Shown piece after piece: positions 54,285-62,470 of a DNA stretch of 64,000 nt. Position 1 is the stretch's first letter. Each line of letters starts with the position of its first letter. The DNA lies in contig NZ_AP014924.1 in assembly GCF_001544015.1 (NCBI RefSeq), positions 3,224,001 through 3,288,000 of the forward strand, written 5' to 3'. This DNA comes from Limnochorda pilosa. Lineage in GTDB: Bacteria; Bacillota; Limnochordia; Limnochordales; Limnochordaceae. Position numbers and translations under genes: made by a program. Under the pieces are notes generated by a model. It was not told the DNA's origin, made no database searches, and worked only from the letters and a program-made list of their open reading frames with translations.

Positions 54285-55142
54285 TCAGGCTGCCCGGAGG
54301 CAGCTCACCACCCGGGGGAGCCCAGCGTGGTCGTGGGTGACGCGGGCGTCCCGGTAGTGCCCCGTGTTCTCCAGGAGCTCCAGGCACGCCGCCGCCTGAC
54401 TGGCGCCGATCTCGAAGGCCAGGAGGCCGCCGGGCCGCAGGTGGGCCCAGGCTTCGGCCGCCAGGCGCCGGATGACGGCCAGCCCGTCGGGTCCCCCGTC
54501 GAGGGCGAGCTGGGGCTCCCAGCGCACCTCGGGGGGCAGGCCGGCCATCTCCTGGGCGGTCAGGTACGGCGGGTTCGAGATCACCAGGTCCCACGCGCCT
54601 CGGGGCTCCCGACCCGCCCAGAGGTCACCCTCCACCAGCTCGACTCGGTCGTCGACGCCATGGCGCTGGGCGTTCTCCCGCGCCACGGCCAGGGCCTCGG
54701 GCGACAGGTCGCTGGCCACCAGCCGGGCCTGAGGGCAGCGCACCGCCAGGGTGACGGCCAGCACCCCGCTGCCGGTGCCCACGTCGAACCCATGCCAGGC
54801 TCCATCGCCGGCGAAGGCCAGGGCCACCGCCACCAGGTGCTCGGTCTCCGGCCGCGGGACCAGCACCGCCGGGGTCACCCGGAAGGGGAGGCCGTGGAAC
54901 TCCTTCTCGCCCGTCAGGTAGGGTGCGGGTTCCCGGCGGCCCCGCCGGGCCACGAGGGCGCGGTACGCGGTGACCTCCTCGGGTTCCAGAGGGCGGTCGT
55001 GGTGCACGTAGAGCATGATCCGCTCGGTCTTCAACACGTGGGCCAGGAGCACCTCCGCATCCAGCCGGGGCTGCTCCACCCCCTTCTCCCGGAGGTATCC
55101 GGTCGCAAGGCGAAGGAGCTCCAGGAGGGTCGGAAGGCTCAC
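54285..55142 (-). CDS. prmC: Release factor glutamine methyltransferase PrmC
   Basis: 285 residues. The N-terminal helical domain (about 1-75) is followed by the SAM-binding [16 protein letters not shown] and the catalytic VISNPPYLT, which holds the GGQ glutamine. It methylates RF1 and RF2. The GTG start overlaps the prfA stop (GTGA), so enzyme and substrate genes are coupled. Confidence 0.95.
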   Translation of the reverse strand: MSLPTLLELLRLATGYLREKGVEQPRLDAEVLLAHVLKTERIMLYVHHDRPLEPEEVTAYRALVARRGRREPAPYLTGEKEFHGLPFRVTPAVLVPRPETEHLVAVALAFAGDGAWHGFDVGTGSGVLAVTLAVRCPQARLVASDLSPEALAVARENAQRHGVDDRVELVEGDLWAGREPRGAWDLVISNPPYLTAQEMAGLPPEVRWEPQLALDGGPDGLAVIRRLAAEAWAHLRPGGLLAFEIGASQAAACLELLENTGHYRDARVTHDHAGLPRVVSCLRAA

Positions 55143-56209
55143 ATCCGGACCTCCTGCAGGCGCCGGGCCTGGTCGTCGGTCCGAACCGCCTCGACCAGCT
55201 CGTCCAGGTCGCCGTCCAGGACCGCCTCCAGCCGGTAGAGGGTGAGGCCGATCCGGTGGTCGCTCACCCGCCCCTGGGGGAAGTTGTAGGTGCGGATCCG
55301 CTCGCTCCGCTCGCCCGTTCCCACCTGGCTCTTGCGCGACTCGGCCACCTGCAGCGCCTGCTCCTGCCGGGCCCGATCGAGCAGGCGGGCCCTCAGCACC
55401 CGGAGCGCCTTCTCCTTGTTCTTGAGCTGGGAACGCTCGTCCTGGCAGGTGACCACCAGACCCGTGGGCAGGTGGGTGATGCGGACCGCGGAGTCGGTGG
55501 TGTTGACGCTTTGGCCGCCGTGGCCGCTGGAGCGGTAGATGTCGATGCGCAGGTCTTCGGGGTCGATGGCCACGTCGACCTCCTCGGCCTCTGGGAGGAC
55601 CGCCACCGTCGCCGTCGAGGTGTGGATCCGCCCTCCGGACTCGGTGACCGGCACCCGTTGCACCCGGTGGACGCCGCTCTCGTACTTCAGGTGGCTGTAC
55701 GCCCCCCGCCCCGACAGCTGCACCACCACTTCCTTGAAGCCGCCCAGCTCGGTGGGCGTGGCCCCCATCAGCTCCACGCGCCATCCCTTCCGCTCGGCGT
55801 AGCGGGTGTACATGCGCAGGAGGTCGGCCGCGAAGAGCGCGGCCTCCTCTCCCCCGGTGCCCGCCCGGATCTCCACCAGCACGCTCTTCTCGTCGTTGGG
55901 GTCCTTGGGGATCAGGAGGCGTCGCATCTCGGCCTCCCACCGCTCCCGCTCGCGCCCCAGGCGGGCGACCTCTTCCTCGGCCAACTCCCGCAGCTCGGGG
56001 TCCTCCGCCTCCGCGAGCACCTGGCGCGCCTCGGCCGCCTCGCGTTCCAGGCGGTCGCCCTCCCGCGCGTGCTCCACCAGAGGCCGCAGCTCCGCCTGGG
56101 CCCGGGCCACCTGCTGGTAGCGGCGCCCGTCGGCGGCCAGGGACGGGTCCATGAGCTGGCGGGTCAGCTCCTCGTACCGTTCCTCCAGCTCCTTCAGCCG
56201 CTCACGCAT
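55139..56209 (-). CDS. prfA: Peptide chain release factor 1
   Basis: 356 residues, canonical length. [18 protein letters not shown] carries the GGQ motif. [19 protein letters not shown] and [14 protein letters not shown] are RF1 hallmarks. It reads UAG and UAA stop codons. Its start overlaps the tdk end by 8 bases. Confidence 0.96.
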   Translation of the reverse strand: MRERLKELEERYEELTRQLMDPSLAADGRRYQQVARAQAELRPLVEHAREGDRLEREAAEARQVLAEAEDPELRELAEEEVARLGRERERWEAEMRRLLIPKDPNDEKSVLVEIRAGTGGEEAALFAADLLRMYTRYAERKGWRVELMGATPTELGGFKEVVVQLSGRGAYSHLKYESGVHRVQRVPVTESGGRIHTSTATVAVLPEAEEVDVAIDPEDLRIDIYRSSGHGGQSVNTTDSAVRITHLPTGLVVTCQDERSQLKNKEKALRVLRARLLDRARQEQALQVAESRKSQVGTGERSERIRTYNFPQGRVSDHRIGLTLYRLEAVLDGDLDELVEAVRTDDQARRLQEVRM

Positions 56210-56867
56210 AACCCATCCCCCTCTCCGGCGACTCCGCCGCCGCGGCCGCCTCGGACGTGAAGGCCACGGGCAGGCGGCGGGCCGGTCGGCCCGGCACCTG
56301 GTGACAGTGCCGGCAGCGGGCCTCGTAGACCTCCTCGGCCCCCACCAGGATCACCGGATCCTCATAGTGGGCGGGACGGCCGCCGATGAGGCGCTGGGTG
56401 CGGCTGGCCGGCTGCCCGCAGCGGACGCAGATGGCGGCCAGCTTGGTCACCTCTTCCGCCCGGGCCATGAGCTCGGGCACGGGGCCGAAGGGCTCCCCCC
56501 GGAAGTCCATGTCGAGCCCGGCGCAGACCACCCGGCGTCCCGATTCCACCAGGGCCTCGCACGCAGGCACGACCTCGAAGCCGAAGAACTGGACCTCGTC
56601 GATCGCGACCACCTGGGTCCCGGGAGCCACTCGGGCGAGAAGCTGGGCCGCGGTCCCCACCGGCTCCGCCTCCACCGCCCCGCCATCGTGGGAGGCGACG
56701 CGCGTGGAGCCGTACCGGTCGTCCAGGCTGGGCTTGAAGACCTGCACCTGCAGGCGGGCGATGCGGGCCCGCTTGACCCGCCGGATCAGCTCCTCCGACT
56801 TGCCGCTGAACATCGACCCGACGATGACCTCGAGCCGGGCCGTCACCGGCGCGGGACGGCGTTCCAT
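56202..56867 (-). CDS. tdk: Thymidine kinase (type II)
   Basis: 221 residues. P-loop [22 protein letters not shown] with the catalytic Glu, and two zinc pairs (CVRCGQ and CRHCHQ). It phosphorylates thymidine in the salvage pathway. The tail after about 205 is Ala/Glu-rich. tdk-prfA-prmC is the Bacillus order. GAGAGGAGA lies before the ATG. Confidence 0.95.
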   Translation of the reverse strand: MERRPAPVTARLEVIVGSMFSGKSEELIRRVKRARIARLQVQVFKPSLDDRYGSTRVASHDGGAVEAEPVGTAAQLLARVAPGTQVVAIDEVQFFGFEVVPACEALVESGRRVVCAGLDMDFRGEPFGPVPELMARAEEVTKLAAICVRCGQPASRTQRLIGGRPAHYEDPVILVGAEEVYEARCRHCHQVPGRPARRLPVAFTSEAAAAAESPERGMGYA

Positions 56868-56925
56868 ACCGATCTCCTCTCCGGGCGCGTGCCTCCCCGG
56901 GCGTTCCCTGCCCGCGGCCGAACCC

Positions 56926-58200
56926 CTACTGGGGGACGCGGCGCTGGCTGCGGCGAGCCCCTACCACGGCGCCCGCCTCGCGGGCCAGGGACTCCCGCAG
57001 CTCCACGCGCAGGCGGATCTCCTCGGGCCCGTACTCCTCTTCGAGGACCCGGCCCCCCCGGTGGAACCAGGCCACCAGGCCCGCGGCGCCGTAGGGGAAG
57101 CGGTATTCCCGCACCACGAGCCGCTCGGGCAGGCACCGGCGGATCTCCTCCTGGAGGGCGTCCAGGCCGCGGCCCTCGAGGGCGCTGATGGCCACGGCAT
57201 GGGGTTCCATCCGCATCGCGAGCGGCCGCCGGCCGCCCAGGCGGTCGACCTTGTTGAAGGCCACCACGTGGGGCTTGTCCTCGGTGCCCAGCTCCCGCAG
57301 GACGGCCTGAACGGCCTGCATCTGCTGAGGATGCTCGGGATCGGAGGCGTCCACCACGTGCAGCAGCAGGTCGGCCTCCACCACCTCTTCCAGGGTGGCG
57401 TGGAAGGCGGCCACCAGCCGGTGGGGCAGGCGGCGCAGGAAGCCGACGGTATCGGCCAGGATCACCTCGTCGCCGGGCGGGGACCCGAGACGAAGCCGCC
57501 TGAGGGTAGGATCCAGCGTTTCGAACAGCCGGTCGCCGGCCGTCACCCCCGCCCCCGTCAACCGGTTGAAGAGCGTGGACTTGCCGGCGTTGGTGTACCC
57601 CACCAGGGCCACCAGAGGGATGCCGTGCTGCTGCCGGGTAGCTCTCTGCACCCGGCGGGTCCCCTCGAAGGAGGCGAGCTCGCGCCGCAGGCGGGCCAGG
57701 CGGCGGCGAACCCGGCGCCGGTCTCGCTCGAGCTGGGTCTCGCCGGGGCCGCGCGTTCCGATGCCGCCTCCGAGCCGGGAGAGCTCCTCCACCGTCCCCC
57801 CCAGCCGGGGCAGCAGGTACTCGAGCTGGGCCCGCTCGACCTGGAGCTTCCCTTCCCGGCTCCGGGCCCGCTGGGCGAAGATGTCCAGGATCAGCTGGGT
57901 CCGGTCGATGACGCGGCACTTGAGGGCGGCCGAGAGGTTTCGGGCCTGCGCGGGGCTCAGCTCGTCGTTGAAGACCACCAGGTCGGCCCCGGTGCGGACG
58001 ACCATCGCCTGGAGGTCCTCGACCTTCCCCGGGCCGATCAGGGTCGCGGGGTGCGGCCTCCGGCGCGACGAGGTCACCTCGCCGGCGACCTCGCCTCCGG
58101 CCGCCTCCACCAAGGACCCCAGCTCCCGAAAGAGGCTGCCGGCCATGGGGTTGTCGGCCTCTTTCAGCCCGGCCAGAATCACCGTCTCGCGCAGCTGCAC
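56926..58200 (-). CDS. hflX: Ribosome-associated GTPase HflX
   Basis: 424 residues. The N-terminal HflX domain ([16 protein letters not shown], then [16 protein letters not shown]) is followed by a coiled coil. The G domain has [15 protein letters not shown] (G1), [17 protein letters not shown] (G3) and NKVDRLGG (G4). HflX splits stalled 70S ribosomes after heat or antibiotic stress. GTG start at 58200 with GGGGAGG about 11 bases upstream. Confidence 0.94.
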   Translation of the reverse strand: MQLRETVILAGLKEADNPMAGSLFRELGSLVEAAGGEVAGEVTSSRRRPHPATLIGPGKVEDLQAMVVRTGADLVVFNDELSPAQARNLSAALKCRVIDRTQLILDIFAQRARSREGKLQVERAQLEYLLPRLGGTVEELSRLGGGIGTRGPGETQLERDRRRVRRRLARLRRELASFEGTRRVQRATRQQHGIPLVALVGYTNAGKSTLFNRLTGAGVTAGDRLFETLDPTLRRLRLGSPPGDEVILADTVGFLRRLPHRLVAAFHATLEEVVEADLLLHVVDASDPEHPQQMQAVQAVLRELGTEDKPHVVAFNKVDRLGGRRPLAMRMEPHAVAISALEGRGLDALQEEIRRCLPERLVVREYRFPYGAAGLVAWFHRGGRVLEEEYGPEEIRLRVELRESLAREAGAVVGARRSQRRVPQ

Positions 58201-58284
58201 CTTTTCGTACCGCCTCCCCGGCGCTTATCTTATCATAGGACGTGGGGGCCCGGAAAGGCATCGACCCGAACCCCAGGGGGGACC

Positions 58285-59499
58285 ATGGAGCGCCTGGTGC
58301 TGCACGTGGACATGGACGCCTTCTTCGCCGCCATCGAGGTGCGCGATCAGCCCGAGCTGGCAGGGAAGCCGGTGATCGTGGGCGCTTCGCCCACCTCCCG
58401 GCGCGGGGTCGTCTCCACCTGCTCCTACGAGGCGCGCCGCTTCGGTGTCCACTCGGCTCAGCCCATCCAGACCGCCGCCCGCCTCTGCCCTCAGGCCGTC
58501 TTCCTGCCCGTGGACATGCCCCGCTACCAGCGGGTCGCCCGGCAGGTGCGGGAGGTCCTTGAAAGCTTCACGCCGCTGGTGGAGCCCATCTCCATCGACG
58601 AAGCCTTCCTGGACATGACGCCCGTCTCCTCGCGCTTCGCCGGGCCGGCAGCCATGGGGCGGGCCGTGAAAGAGGCGATCCGCGCCGCCACGGGGCTCAC
58701 CGCCTCCGTGGGCCTCGCGCCCAACAAGAGCCTGGCCAAGATCGCCTGCGACACGGGCAAGCCCGACGGCCTGGTGGTATGGACCCAGGAGGAGGCGGCG
58801 CGCGCCCTGGCCCCCATGCCGGTCAGCCGCCTCTGGGGTGTCGGTCCCAAGACCGGGGCCCAGCTGGAGCGGCTGGGATTTCGCACCGTAGGAGACGTGC
58901 AGGCGGCCCCCGAGGGTCACATGGTACGCCTCCTGGGCGAGCGGGGCCGGGAGCTGTGGCGGCTGGCCTGGGGCGAGGACGATCGCCCCGTGAACCCCGA
59001 GCCCGCCGCCGAGAAGTCCCTCAGCCACGAGGTGACCTTCGAGGAGAGCCTCACCCGCCCCGAGGCCGCCGAGGCGACCCTGGCCGAGCTTGCCGAAGAG
59101 TTGGGCCGGCGGCTCCGGAGGCGCGGGCTCTGGGCCTCCCGGATCACCCTGAAGCTCCGCTACGAGCCCTTCGACACCCGCTCCCGCAGCCTCACCACGC
59201 CCCGGCCCTTCCAGAGCGATCTGGACATCTTCCACCACGCGCAGGCCCTCCTCCGGCGCGGCGGCCTCAGGGGACCGGTGCGGCTCGTGGGCCTGGCGCT
59301 CTCGGAGCTGACGGCAACCCCCCAGCTCTCCCTCTTCGATCAAGGGAAGAAGGGCGTCCTGGACCGTCTCCAGGACAGCCTCAACCTGAAGGCGGGGCGC
59401 CCCGTGATCCGGCGGGCGCGCCTGCTCCTGGCTCGGAGCCCGCAGGACCCGCACAAACGCCAAGGGACCCGCGGCGCGGGTCCCGAAGCGGACGCGTGA
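58285..59499 (+). CDS. dinB: DNA polymerase IV (DinB)
   Basis: 404 residues. DMDAFFAAIE and SIDEAFLD supply the catalytic acids, and YEARRFGV contacts the nucleotide. Helix-hairpin-helix and little-finger domains follow. QLSLFD at about 350 is a beta-clamp binding motif. It is a Y-family lesion-bypass polymerase. AGGGGGG lies before the ATG. No LexA box is evident in the 84 bases between hflX and dinB. The last codons form a hairpin. Confidence 0.95.
   Translation: MERLVLHVDMDAFFAAIEVRDQPELAGKPVIVGASPTSRRGVVSTCSYEARRFGVHSAQPIQTAARLCPQAVFLPVDMPRYQRVARQVREVLESFTPLVEPISIDEAFLDMTPVSSRFAGPAAMGRAVKEAIRAATGLTASVGLAPNKSLAKIACDTGKPDGLVVWTQEEAARALAPMPVSRLWGVGPKTGAQLERLGFRTVGDVQAAPEGHMVRLLGERGRELWRLAWGEDDRPVNPEPAAEKSLSHEVTFEESLTRPEAAEATLAELAEELGRRLRRRGLWASRITLKLRYEPFDTRSRSLTTPRPFQSDLDIFHHAQALLRRGGLRGPVRLVGLALSELTATPQLSLFDQGKKGVLDRLQDSLNLKAGRPVIRRARLLLARSPQDPHKRQGTRGAGPEADA
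59464..59484. terminator. Hairpin in the dinB 3' end, between convergent dinB and codY
   Basis: GGGACCCGC pairs with GCGGGTCCC (9 bp, 3-base loop). It lies inside the final dinB codons and 28 bases past the codY stop, so it could end codY transcription and fold at the dinB mRNA end. On the minus strand TTGGCGTTTG follows. Confidence 0.45.
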
Positions 59500-59511
59500 C
59501 GGCTCGTCCCC

Positions 59512-60297
59512 TCAGGCCTGCTTCTTCATGAGGGCGGAGCCGCTCAGGTACGGGTACCGCTGGCGCTCCAGCTCGTTCCGGATCTCCCGGTTGAGGATCC
59601 GCAGGTAGGTCCCCTTCATGCCCAGCGAGCGGGATTCGATGACGTTGGCCGAGGCCAGCTTGCGCAGGGCGTTGACGATGACCGACCGGGTGATGCCCGC
59701 CTCGTCGGCGATGCGGCTGGCCACCAGCAGGCCCTCGTCACCCTGGAGCTCGTCGAAGATGTGCTGCATGGCGAGGATCTCCGAGTAGGAGAGGCTCCGG
59801 ATGGCCGAGCGGGCCATGCGCTTCTCCTCGGCCAGGTCCTCCTCCTCCTCGTCCAGGGCCCGGCCGATGACCATGCCGGCGGCGGTGGCGGCGTAGTCGG
59901 CCAGCGCCAGTTCCTGGTCGGAGAAGGCACCCTGGAGGCGGACCAGCAGGAGCGTGCCCACCCGCCGACCCGACCCGATGATGGGCAGGACCACGGCGGG
60001 CAGATCGGCTCCGATCACGTGCGCAACCTCGGCCCCGGTCGAGAGGGCGCCCACCTTCAGCAGCGAGGTGCCCAGGTCTTCGGGCACGCGGCGAGCCTCG
60101 ATCCACTCCGCGTCGAAAGCGGTCTCCGGCAGCTCGCCCATGAGGGCGTGGCCCAGCACCTTGCCGCTGGGGCTGATGACGTAGACCGACGTTTCGGCCC
60201 GGTACGAATCCCGCAACGCGGCTGCCAGGTCGGTGAGGCTGACGTTGTTCCCCGAAGCCTGGAGCACCTGGCTGATCTTCTGCATTTCCTTGAGCAC
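59512..60297 (-). CDS. codY: Global nutritional regulator CodY
   Basis: 261 residues, the normal length. The GTG at 60297 gives LKEMQKISQVLQ, the usual start, with GAGGGGAG about 8 bases upstream. The N-terminal GAF domain (about 1-155) binds branched-chain amino acids, and the C-terminal winged helix has VASRIADEAGITRSVIVNAL. CodY represses starvation genes, including those leading to sporulation, when GTP and isoleucine are high. It is separate from the clpQY operon found upstream of it in Bacillus. Confidence 0.96.
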   Translation of the reverse strand: MLKEMQKISQVLQASGNNVSLTDLAAALRDSYRAETSVYVISPSGKVLGHALMGELPETAFDAEWIEARRVPEDLGTSLLKVGALSTGAEVAHVIGADLPAVVLPIIGSGRRVGTLLLVRLQGAFSDQELALADYAATAAGMVIGRALDEEEEDLAEEKRMARSAIRSLSYSEILAMQHIFDELQGDEGLLVASRIADEAGITRSVIVNALRKLASANVIESRSLGMKGTYLRILNREIRNELERQRYPYLSGSALMKKQA

Positions 60298-60387
60298 GCT
60301 GACATCTCTCCCCTCTTGCGGCTGTCGCCGTCGCGGGACGCTTCCCGCAATCGACAACAACTTAGGCAAAACTCATCGTCTTCATCA

Positions 60388-60416
60388 ATTATAGCGTCGA
60401 CGTCAGGCTCCGTCAA
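60388..60416 (-). promoter_or_regulatory. SigA promoter of codY
   Basis: The minus strand reads TTGACG, 17 bases, TATAAT. The start point is near 60381, giving an 84-base leader. The region is clearly more AT-rich than the surroundings. Confidence 0.85.
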
Positions 60417-60722
60417 CTCGTTCTCGTGATGTTTTTCTCAAGCCCGGGTACCGGATGGGTGAAAGAGCGTTACGAACGCCTACTTACCGGCCTCAAAGCT
60501 ATCGGGATCGTTTGCGTCCCGCCAGGCCCCGCCGGACCCGGTACATCCATGCCTTCTGAATTTTACTCGGCTGGAGCGGAGGTTTCAAGATGGAGAACCG
60601 AAAATGCAGCAAACAGCCCGCTCATTGAGACATCGATGGCCCGCAACCGATCGCTGTCGCCCGGGGCGTCGTGGGGCGGCGCCGAAGGCGTTTGCTGGCG
60701 GCCTCTGCCAGCCGCCCATGCG
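60417..60722. other. 306-base gap between the codY promoter and the tRNA promoter
   Basis: No convincing gene. The plus strand has a 12-codon reading frame at 60590-60628 (starting MENRKCSKQ) behind the excellent site GCGGAGG, and an overlapping 40-codon Arg-rich frame at 60604-60726. Neither resembles a known peptide. GCTGGC and GCCAGC form a small hairpin near 60695-60715. Confidence 0.3.
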
Positions 60723-60751
60723 TTGACACCCCGCGCGGGCTTTGGTATACT
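60723..60751 (+). promoter_or_regulatory. Consensus promoter of the tRNA-Leu gene
   Basis: TTGACA, exactly 17 bases, TATACT, 16 bases before the mature tRNA 5' end. The -35 is perfect and the -10 differs by one base. Confidence 0.93.
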
Positions 60752-60767
60752 GGGCTCTGCCAGTCGG

Positions 60768-60855
60768 GCCGAAGTGGTGGAATTGGCAGACGCGCTGCGT
60801 TCAGGGCGCAGTGGGCCCAGCGCCCGTGCGGGTTCGAGTCCCGCCTTCGGCACCA
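60768..60855 (+). tRNA. tRNA-Leu (anticodon CAG)
   Basis: An 88-base class II tRNA. Acceptor GCCGAAG pairs with CTTCGGC and is followed by A and an encoded CCA. The anticodon stem is CTGCG/CGCAG with loop TTCAGGG, so the anticodon is CAG and reads CUG, a very common codon at this GC content. The long variable arm (GGGC...GCCC) and GGTTCGAGTCC T-arm confirm leucine. Confidence 0.97.
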
Positions 60856-60859
60856 GGCA

Positions 60860-60892
60860 GGGGGACGGTTCGGGGAACCGTCCCCCTTTTTT
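60860..60892 (+). terminator. Intrinsic terminator of the tRNA-Leu gene
   Basis: GGGGGACGGTTC pairs with GAACCGTCCCCC (12 bp, GGG loop) followed by TTTTTT. A textbook Rho-independent terminator on the plus strand, also lying just after the nuoN stop on the other strand. Confidence 0.95.
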
Positions 60893-60915
60893 GGCGTCCC
60901 GGAGCGGCGCGCGCT

Positions 60916-62439
60916 CTACGGGGCCGGCAGCAGGCCCACGGTCACCGGCAGGAGGCTTTGCGGCCAGAGGCCCAGCTGCAGCGTTCCCCAGGCGGTGAGC
61001 ACCAGGACCGCGGCAATGCCCGCCAGGACCCAGCGGCTCGCGCCCGGCCCGGGGCTGTCGCTGGCGGCGGCGACCTGGGCCACCTCCGCCTGGCCCGCGA
61101 CCGCGGGCTGAGCGACCATCTGCCGCACGACCTTCAGGTAAACGAAGGCGGACACGACGGTGGTGGCCACCATGCCGGTGATGAGGGCCCACGCCCACCC
61201 GCCGGCCCCTGCCTGCATGCCCGCCTGGATCACCAGCAGCTTCCCCATGAAGCCCGCCGTCGGCGCCACCCCCGCCAGGGAGACCATGTAGAGGGTCATC
61301 AGGCCCGAAAGCCAGGGCTTCTGGTAGAAGAGCCCCGTGTAGCCCTCCAGCTCATCGCCGGCTCGTCCTTCGGCCTCCAGCCACGCGATGACCGCGAAGG
61401 CGCCCAGGTTGGTGGCGGTGTAGGCGCCCAGGTAGAAGAACGCGGCCCCCACGCCCTGAGAGGTGAGGTTGGGAAAGGCCACCAGCAGGTAGCCCGCGTG
61501 GGCGACACCTGAGTAGGCCAGCATCCGCTTCAGGTTCTTCTGGCCCAGGGCCGCGAGGCTTCCCACCACCATGCTGAGAAGGGCCATCACCCAGAGGGGG
61601 GCCAGGAGGCTTGCCGGCGCGGCGCCGGATTCGGGTGCCAGGCTTCCCAGGAGCCGCACCAGCCCGGCGAAGGCGGCTGCCTTGGTGCCCACGGACATGA
61701 AGGCCGTCACCGCGGTCGAGGCTCCCTGGTAGACGTCGGGCGTCCAGACGTGGAAGGGGGCCAGGGCCAGCTTGAAGGCGATGCCCGCGATCACCAGGGC
61801 TCCACCGGCCAGGAAGAGCGGGGAGGTAAGGCCGGTGCGGGCGCCCGCGGCGATGCCCGCGAAGGCCAGGCTCCCCACCGCCCCGAAGAGGAAGGCGGCA
61901 CCCAGGAGGAAGAGGGCCGAGGCGGCCGAGCCCAGGATGAAGTACTTGAAGGCCGCCTCCCGGGCGCGGCGGTCGGAGGCGAAGCCCACCAGCACGTAGA
62001 GGCTCAGGGAGAGGAGCTCCAGAGCGACGAAGAAGACCATCAGGTCACCGGCGGCGCCCAGGACCATCATGCCCATGGTCGCCCAGAGGAGGAGGGCCAG
62101 GTAGCCCGAGACGTCCTCCTCGCGACGGCCGAAGCTGAGGCACGCCGCGAGGAGCGCGGCGGCCAGCACCACCAGGTTCAGGGCCAGGCCCATCCGGTCC
62201 CCCCACATGGCGCCCAGAAAGGCGCTCACCGGTCCGATCAGGTCGCTTCGGGCCGCCGCCCCACCGTAGAGCCCCACGCCGTACCACCCGGCGAGCCCGA
62301 TGCTGCCCAGGGTCGCCAGGAAGGCCCACGGGCGGGCCCTCCGCGCGGGCAGGATCAGGTCCAGCAGCAGGACCGCGAGCGCCCCCGCCGCCAGGGAGAC
62401 CATGGGCGCGGCCAGCTTCAGATCGATGTCCACAGGCAT
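60916..62439 (-). CDS. nuoN: NADH-quinone oxidoreductase subunit N
   Basis: 507 residues with about 14 membrane helices. VFFVALELLSLSLYVLVGF (conserved Glu), KLALAPFHVWTPDVYQGA and MLAYSGVAHAGYLLVAF are the antiporter-like motifs of NuoN. It is one of the proton-pumping arms of complex I. ATG 62439 has GGGAGGG 8 bases upstream and follows nuoL by 31 bases, with no nuoM between. Confidence 0.94.
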   Translation of the reverse strand: MPVDIDLKLAAPMVSLAAGALAVLLLDLILPARRARPWAFLATLGSIGLAGWYGVGLYGGAAARSDLIGPVSAFLGAMWGDRMGLALNLVVLAAALLAACLSFGRREEDVSGYLALLLWATMGMMVLGAAGDLMVFFVALELLSLSLYVLVGFASDRRAREAAFKYFILGSAASALFLLGAAFLFGAVGSLAFAGIAAGARTGLTSPLFLAGGALVIAGIAFKLALAPFHVWTPDVYQGASTAVTAFMSVGTKAAAFAGLVRLLGSLAPESGAAPASLLAPLWVMALLSMVVGSLAALGQKNLKRMLAYSGVAHAGYLLVAFPNLTSQGVGAAFFYLGAYTATNLGAFAVIAWLEAEGRAGDELEGYTGLFYQKPWLSGLMTLYMVSLAGVAPTAGFMGKLLVIQAGMQAGAGGWAWALITGMVATTVVSAFVYLKVVRQMVAQPAVAGQAEVAQVAAASDSPGPGASRWVLAGIAAVLVLTAWGTLQLGLWPQSLLPVTVGLLPAP

Positions 62440-62470
62440 CGCAAGCCCTCCCAACGAGCCTCTCAAGCCG

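Noticed and set aside
56386-58284. A long plus-strand frame running into dinB from upstream
   Set aside because: Only the part from the ATG at 58285 shows polymerase motifs and has a ribosome site. The upstream part is antisense to tdk and hflX.
58201-58284. LexA/SOS operator before dinB
   Set aside because: No CGAACN4GTTCG-like palindrome is present in the 84-base gap. TATGAT on the minus strand is a possible hflX -10 but lacks a -35.
60540-60570. Possible CodY-box upstream of codY (TTCTGAATTTT)
   Set aside because: Only about 9 of 15 positions match AATTTTCWGAAAATT and the site is far upstream of the promoter.
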